Below are positions 60,095-64,000 of a stretch of 64,000 bases of DNA, piece by piece. The translations under genes were made by a program, and so were the position numbers. The stretch is from Gammaproteobacteria bacterium (lineage in GTDB: Bacteria > Pseudomonadota > Gammaproteobacteria > Steroidobacterales > Woeseiaceae), in the NCBI GenBank assembly GCA_024640305.1, contig JAHEFG010000011.1:1-64000 (forward strand), in the 5' to 3' direction. The notes beneath the pieces are model-generated. The model worked only from the letters and a program-made list of their open reading frames with translations. It had not been told where the DNA came from and searched no databases. The first letter of the stretch is position 1; each line of letters begins with the position of its first letter.

Positions 60095-61063
60095 TTACAT
60101 ACGCATCAGCACGGAGCCCCAGGTAAAACCACCGCCAAACGCTTCCATCAAGACCAGTTGTCCGGGTTTGACTCGACCGTCACGCCGACCAACATCCAGC
60201 GCCATTGGCACCGAAGCGGCCGATGTATTGCCGTGATCCTGCACCGTAAGAATGACCTTCTCCATTGGCAGATTCAGTCGTTTCGCCGTCGCCTGGATAA
60301 TGCGCAGGTTTGCCTGGTGCGGAATAAGCCAGTCTAATTCGGATTGCTCGACCCCGGCTTTGTGTAAAACCTCGGTGGCAACGTTGCCCAGCGTCTTGAC
60401 AGCGACCTTGAAGACCTCATTACCAACCATCGTGATGGCAGCCTCGTCGGTACCGGCCTTATGCAACTCTTTGGATGCACCCACCGGGTAGTAGAGCAAT
60501 TCTTTATATTGCCCATCCGCTCCAAGGTGAGTCGCCAGAATCCCCGCTTCGTCTGACGGCTTAACGATGACTGCGCCAGCACCGTCACCGAACAACACGC
60601 AGGTATTGCGATCCGTCCAGTCGACAATCTTGGTGATGCACTCTGCACCGATAACCAGCGCGCATTTTGCTTCACCTGCTTTTATGAACTTGTCGGCGGT
60701 CGTTAACGCATAAATAAAACTGGTGCACGCCGCTTCCATGCCGATGGCAGGACAGGGAGGAATACCCAAACGGTGTTGCACGAGCGTGGCGGCGTTTGGA
60801 AAAATCAGATCGGGAGTCGTTGTGCCGACAAGCACCATGTCGATATCAGTGACATCAATACCTGCATCTTCAATGGCGACCTTCGCTGCCTCAACACACA
60901 TATCCGAGGTGGTTTGATCGTCTGCCACTGCATGTCGGCGTTCGACACCGGTGCGAGTTCGAATCCACTCGTCACTGGTATCGACCATCTTTTCAAGGTC
61001 GAAATTCGTTAGAACTTTCTCTGGCAGGTAGCGTCCGGTGCCAACAATTCTTGAGTATTTCAT
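60095..61063 (-). CDS. fabH: Beta-ketoacyl-ACP synthase III
   Basis: Encodes 322 residues with the Cys-His-Asn triad Cys113 (EAACTSF), His249 (PHQANL) and Asn279 (DHGNTS). It condenses acetyl-CoA with malonyl-ACP to start fatty-acid synthesis. Overlaps plsX by four bases (ATGA). Confidence 0.97.
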   Translation of the reverse strand: MKYSRIVGTGRYLPEKVLTNFDLEKMVDTSDEWIRTRTGVERRHAVADDQTTSDMCVEAAKVAIEDAGIDVTDIDMVLVGTTTPDLIFPNAATLVQHRLGIPPCPAIGMEAACTSFIYALTTADKFIKAGEAKCALVIGAECITKIVDWTDRNTCVLFGDGAGAVIVKPSDEAGILATHLGADGQYKELLYYPVGASKELHKAGTDEAAITMVGNEVFKVAVKTLGNVATEVLHKAGVEQSELDWLIPHQANLRIIQATAKRLNLPMEKVILTVQDHGNTSAASVPMALDVGRRDGRVKPGQLVLMEAFGGGFTWGSVLMRM

Positions 61064-62070
61064 GCGGCTTCCTGTTGCAGTAGCTTACCGATTTGTTGCG
61101 GTACCTGGTTCCGTACTTCAACAATTGCCGTATGGATAGCGTGTTCGAAAGCAAACGAGTCTGCGCTACCGTGGCTCTTGATAACGATACCATTAAGGCC
61201 AACCAGAGTCGCACCGTTGTATTTTCTCGGGTCCATGCGGCCACTCAGGTGTTTCAATACCGGGCGGGCAAGCAATGCCTGCAATTTTGCGAAAGCATTT
61301 CTCGTAAAGGCACGTTTCAGATAATGCGCGGCGAGACCAACTGTTCCTTCCATCGTCTTCAAAGCAACATTACCGGTGAATCCATCTGTCACCACAACGT
61401 CAGCCTTGCCTGAGAACAACTCACTGCCCTCTATGAAACCAACGTAGTTGAGCGTGCTGTTGCCGATCATCGTTGCGGCATCTTTGACCGTGCCACTTCC
61501 CTTGGTGTCTTCGGCGCCAATGTTGAGTAATGCAACGCGCGGGTTTTCGATGCCGGTGATGTCGTGCGTCACGATGGAACCCATGACAGCAAATTGAAAC
61601 AAGTGCTCGGCAGTACACGATGTGTTTGCGCCAAGATCGAGCATGTGCAGCGTGCCGCCCTTGGCGGGCAGCTCCGTAATAATTGCGGGCCGGTCGATAC
61701 CCGGGAGCATCTTCAAAACAAATTTTGCCGTAGCCATCAGTGCGCCCGTATTTCCTGCGCTGACGCATGCGGCCGCTTTGCCGTCTTTTACGAGATCAAT
61801 CGCCACTCGCATCGACGAATCTTTTTTCTTACGCATCGCGTCGACGGGCGAATCGGACATTTCCACAACTTCGCTGGCGTGTACGATGGACAGGCGCTGC
61901 TCATCGCCAATGATGCGCGTTACATGCCCTTGTAGTTCTTCGCGGTCACCAACAAGCAATAACTTAATGTTGGTATGTTCACTCAAAGCCTTGTGCGCCG
62001 CACGCACGACGACCTCGGCACCGAGGTCACCGCTCATTGCATCAAGTGAGATGGTTGAGTGTGTTGCCAC
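61060..62070 (-). CDS. plsX: Phosphate acyltransferase PlsX
   Basis: Encodes 336 residues with the PlsX signature SLDAMSGDLGAEVVV and GNTGALMATAKFVLK. It makes acyl-phosphate from acyl-ACP for phospholipid synthesis. The start is a GTG at 62070. It is part of the rpmF-plsX-fabH run. Confidence 0.96.
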   Translation of the reverse strand: MATHSTISLDAMSGDLGAEVVVRAAHKALSEHTNIKLLLVGDREELQGHVTRIIGDEQRLSIVHASEVVEMSDSPVDAMRKKKDSSMRVAIDLVKDGKAAACVSAGNTGALMATAKFVLKMLPGIDRPAIITELPAKGGTLHMLDLGANTSCTAEHLFQFAVMGSIVTHDITGIENPRVALLNIGAEDTKGSGTVKDAATMIGNSTLNYVGFIEGSELFSGKADVVVTDGFTGNVALKTMEGTVGLAAHYLKRAFTRNAFAKLQALLARPVLKHLSGRMDPRKYNGATLVGLNGIVIKSHGSADSFAFEHAIHTAIVEVRNQVPQQIGKLLQQEAA

Positions 62071-62115
62071 GAATAATCGGGCCGTCAGCTACAGCGGCCG
62101 GATAATGCGGTGAAC

Positions 62116-62313
62116 TTACTCGTGGTCTTCTTCTGGGACTTCCGGCTGAGCAACAACCTGCACGCCGCGGTAGAAACCGTCGGGCGAAACACGGTGGCGC
62201 AAATGCGTCTCACCCGAAGTCGGGTCAACGGACACTGCCGGTTTTTTAATCTTGTCATGCGAACGTCGGGAACCTCGCGTTGCTGGGGTCCTGCGACTTT
62301 TTTGAACGGCCAT
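62116..62313 (-). CDS. rpmF: 50S ribosomal protein L32
   Basis: Encodes 65 residues, basic, [19 protein letters not shown] typical of L32; the C-terminus is [21 protein letters not shown] precedes the ATG. Zinc-binding Cys pairs are absent (the Cys-less form). Confidence 0.95.
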   Translation of the reverse strand: MAVQKSRRTPATRGSRRSHDKIKKPAVSVDPTSGETHLRHRVSPDGFYRGVQVVAQPEVPEEDHE

Positions 62314-62356
62314 AATCTTCTCCAGTCTCGATGACGTTTCTGCGCCATCATAGAAT

Positions 62357-62911
62357 TCAGTCTTTCTGTTGCATTTGCGACTTCAACATCGCAAACGGTC
62401 GTGTTGTCTCTGTTGCTTCCTCTGCAAGTGCAGCAGGTTGTTTGCACACCGCGTCATCAACATGCATTGCCGCGAGCGGTATGGCCATGATCAGCACCTC
62501 TTCAAGCAGATCAAGTGGCCGCAATGTATCCTCATCCAGCTCCCAAAATTCGTAGTGCTCGTCGTCGGCAGCGTTCGCGACGTCACCACCAAGTATCAAC
62601 CGAAGCTCCACCTCAAGCGGTATTTCAACCACTCCCAGACAGCGCTGACACACTGCAGGGATCGTCACGCTGACCTGCCCTTCCAGCGTCGGCAAATCGT
62701 CCTGCGCAGCAGCAAATCCGAACGCTAACTGCCCCGCCACGGGCGACTCGCGCCAGTCGAGCGGCAGTTTATCAGCATTCAGCGTCTCGAGATCCTTTCG
62801 AACAATTTCGGTCAATTGCTCCAGATCAGCAACTTTCCCAGTAATTTCAATAACTTGACCGATTGCCGCCAGTTCGGCCGGCGTGTGCCGATCTCGCAGC
62901 AGATTGTCCAT
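62357..62911 (-). CDS. yceD: YceD/DUF177-family protein
   Basis: Encodes 184 residues with the CQRCLG motif and an acidic C-terminal half ([23 protein letters not shown]), as in YceD. YceD is linked to 23S rRNA accumulation in other species and is usually cotranscribed with rpmF, as here. Confidence 0.85.
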   Translation of the reverse strand: MDNLLRDRHTPAELAAIGQVIEITGKVADLEQLTEIVRKDLETLNADKLPLDWRESPVAGQLAFGFAAAQDDLPTLEGQVSVTIPAVCQRCLGVVEIPLEVELRLILGGDVANAADDEHYEFWELDEDTLRPLDLLEEVLIMAIPLAAMHVDDAVCKQPAALAEEATETTRPFAMLKSQMQQKD

Positions 62912-63028
62912 AGCGCGCGCATGATAAGTACCTGATGGGCTACTGTCAAAGTGTGCGGCCGGGAAATTATCGGATCCGCCACAAAATGTAGGTACACTTT
63001 AGTTTTCCAGCCTCAAGTATTTGATTTT

Positions 63029-63622
63029 ATGCAGAATCCTTCAGCACCGACGATCGTTCTGGCATCGGCATCTGCGTACCGCCGCGGCCTGCTCGACCGA
63101 TTCCTCGATTCTTATGAAACGGTGTCGCCGGATATCGACGAAAGTAACGATTTGCAACTGAGCCCAAAAGAACTGGCGCAGCACCTGGCCCGAAAGAAAG
63201 CCGAAACTGTGTCAATGAACGCGCGTAATTCGCTAATAATCGGCGCGGATCAGCTGGCGGCGCTTGACGATCAAATACTGGGCAAGCCTGGCAGCCACCA
63301 GAAAGCTGTTGAACAGCTTCTGGCCGCCTCCGGTCAGTCCGTCACATTCTGGACGGCCGTTTGCATACTCGACCCGGTTGGTCGTGCGCGTTACGAGCAT
63401 GTCGATGAGACGAAAGTGCAATTCCGCCAATTCGACAGACGACTGGCAGAGTCTTATCTACGCCACGATGAACCGTACGACTGTGCCGGCAGTTTCAAGA
63501 TCGAGGGTGCCGGTTTCGTTTTGTTTGAATCGGTCAGAACCGATGACCCCACAGCGCTTATCGGTCTGCCCATGATTTGGGTTTCCGACGTGCTGCTCGA
63601 GCTTGGCTACCTGGTTCAGTAG
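63029..63622 (+). CDS. maf: Maf-family nucleotide pyrophosphatase, YceF subfamily
   Basis: Encodes 197 residues with ILASASAYRRGLLDRF and IIGADQLAALDD; the DQ pair is characteristic of the YceF subfamily, which hydrolyses m7GTP. It also has FEGAGFVLF-like segment near the C-terminus. The ATG at 63029 gives the standard N-terminus. It diverges from yceD and its end overlaps convergent rluC by 65 bp. Confidence 0.85.
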   Translation: MQNPSAPTIVLASASAYRRGLLDRFLDSYETVSPDIDESNDLQLSPKELAQHLARKKAETVSMNARNSLIIGADQLAALDDQILGKPGSHQKAVEQLLAASGQSVTFWTAVCILDPVGRARYEHVDETKVQFRQFDRRLAESYLRHDEPYDCAGSFKIEGAGFVLFESVRTDDPTALIGLPMIWVSDVLLELGYLVQ

Positions 63623-64000
63623 CTCTGTCGCGACGCGCCTCTATTACTCCCTTGGTCAGAAATCGCTCCAGATCATCCGCCAGCGGCGCCGTGAAGTGCA
63701 GCTCGTTGCCGCTGTCATCAGGAAACGCGATCGATTGTGCGTGCAGGAACAAGCGCTTCAAGCCAAATTTTCTTACGCGCCGATTGTCTTCCTCGTCGCC
63801 GTAACGCTCATCGCCAGCTATAGGGTGCTGCATCGACTGCAGGTGCACTCGGATCTGGTGGGTTCGTCCGGTTTTTGGCGCGCATTGCAGCAAGCTGTAC
63901 TTGCCGAAGGTCCGAGATAGCTGCACTCGAGTCTGTGCCGGCTTGCCGCCACTGCTGACGACGACATGCCGCTCTCCGTTCCGGCGATTTTGCACAAGCA
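63558..64000 (-). CDS. rluC: 23S rRNA pseudouridine synthase RluC (partial, 5' end beyond window)
   Basis: The C-terminal part of RluC/RluD-type synthase: TGRTHQIRVH, the family's conserved basic-domain segment, and HPIAGDERYG. The catalytic Asp lies upstream outside the window. RluC modifies 23S rRNA positions 955, 2504 and 2580 in E. coli. The 3' end overlaps maf by 65 bp. Confidence 0.85.
   Translation of the reverse strand, partial: LVQNRRNGERHVVVSSGGKPAQTRVQLSRTFGKYSLLQCAPKTGRTHQIRVHLQSMQHPIAGDERYGDEEDNRRVRKFGLKRLFLHAQSIAFPDDSGNELHFTAPLADDLERFLTKGVIEARRDRATEPGSQARAARRKPKSWADR

Overview
This window looks like chromosomal DNA of a marine-type gammaproteobacterium. The order ftsK-lolA-vanZ-rarA-serS, the block trxB-aat-infA-clpA-clpS, and the fatty-acid block yceD-rpmF-plsX-fabH with a neighbouring maf (yceF type) and rluC are gammaproteobacterial arrangements. 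The giant LEPR-XLL protein and the many TonB/sulfotransferase/serine-hydrolase genes recall Woeseiaceae-like sediment bacteria, but that placement is inference from content, not from a comparison.

Region 1 (1-15600): almost a quarter of the window is one uninterrupted minus-strand gene, open at the left edge. It encodes more than 5000 residues of a giant surface or secreted protein: an N-terminal LEPR-XLL motif, six approximately 75-residue repeats, two RTX-type calcium-binding blocks, an Asp-box beta-propeller and a very long repetitive centre with EF-hand-like loops. Every other open frame in 1-14900 is a shadow of it. About 560 bp without a convincing gene follows.

Region 2 (15601-30790): a glycerate-kinase-like P-loop kinase, a short MgtE transporter and an outer-membrane barrel protein, then seven minus-strand genes reading from a MocR-type regulator: nitrilase-family amidohydrolase, TonB-dependent receptor, TPR-sulfotransferase, MFS transporter, serine-hydrolase lipoprotein and a YkgJ cysteine-cluster protein. 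The regulator has lost the PLP-binding lysine (Asn instead) and carries an extra C-terminal domain. I regard this cluster as the best candidate for an undescribed uptake/processing system. A PrxQ peroxiredoxin is divergent from the regulator, and a three-gene membrane/secreted operon follows.

Region 3 (30800-44860): tRNA-Ser(UGA), a short-chain dehydrogenase, a Bax-inhibitor-1 membrane protein and a cytochrome c lipoprotein, followed by conserved housekeeping genes: serS, rarA, vanZ-like, lolA and ftsK (minus strand), trxB, a FemAB/GNAT-like gene, aat and infA (plus), and clpA-clpS (minus). Aat, ClpS and ClpA together make up the bacterial N-degron pathway.

Region 4 (44860-51240): an intergenic region with strong RNA hairpins and a terminator, the type II secretion genes gspC-D-E-F without gspG-M following, and a small, extremely acidic repeat protein.

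Region 5 (51239-57400): an SOS mutagenesis operon lexA-imuA-imuB-dnaE2, with one perfect and one near-perfect LexA box in front of lexA.

Region 6 (57394-64000): an Lpp-like alanine-zipper lipoprotein convergent with an L,D-transpeptidase (probably envelope anchoring), a glutathione transferase, a YkvA-like protein, the fabH-plsX-rpmF-yceD block, maf, and the 3' part of rluC running off the right edge.
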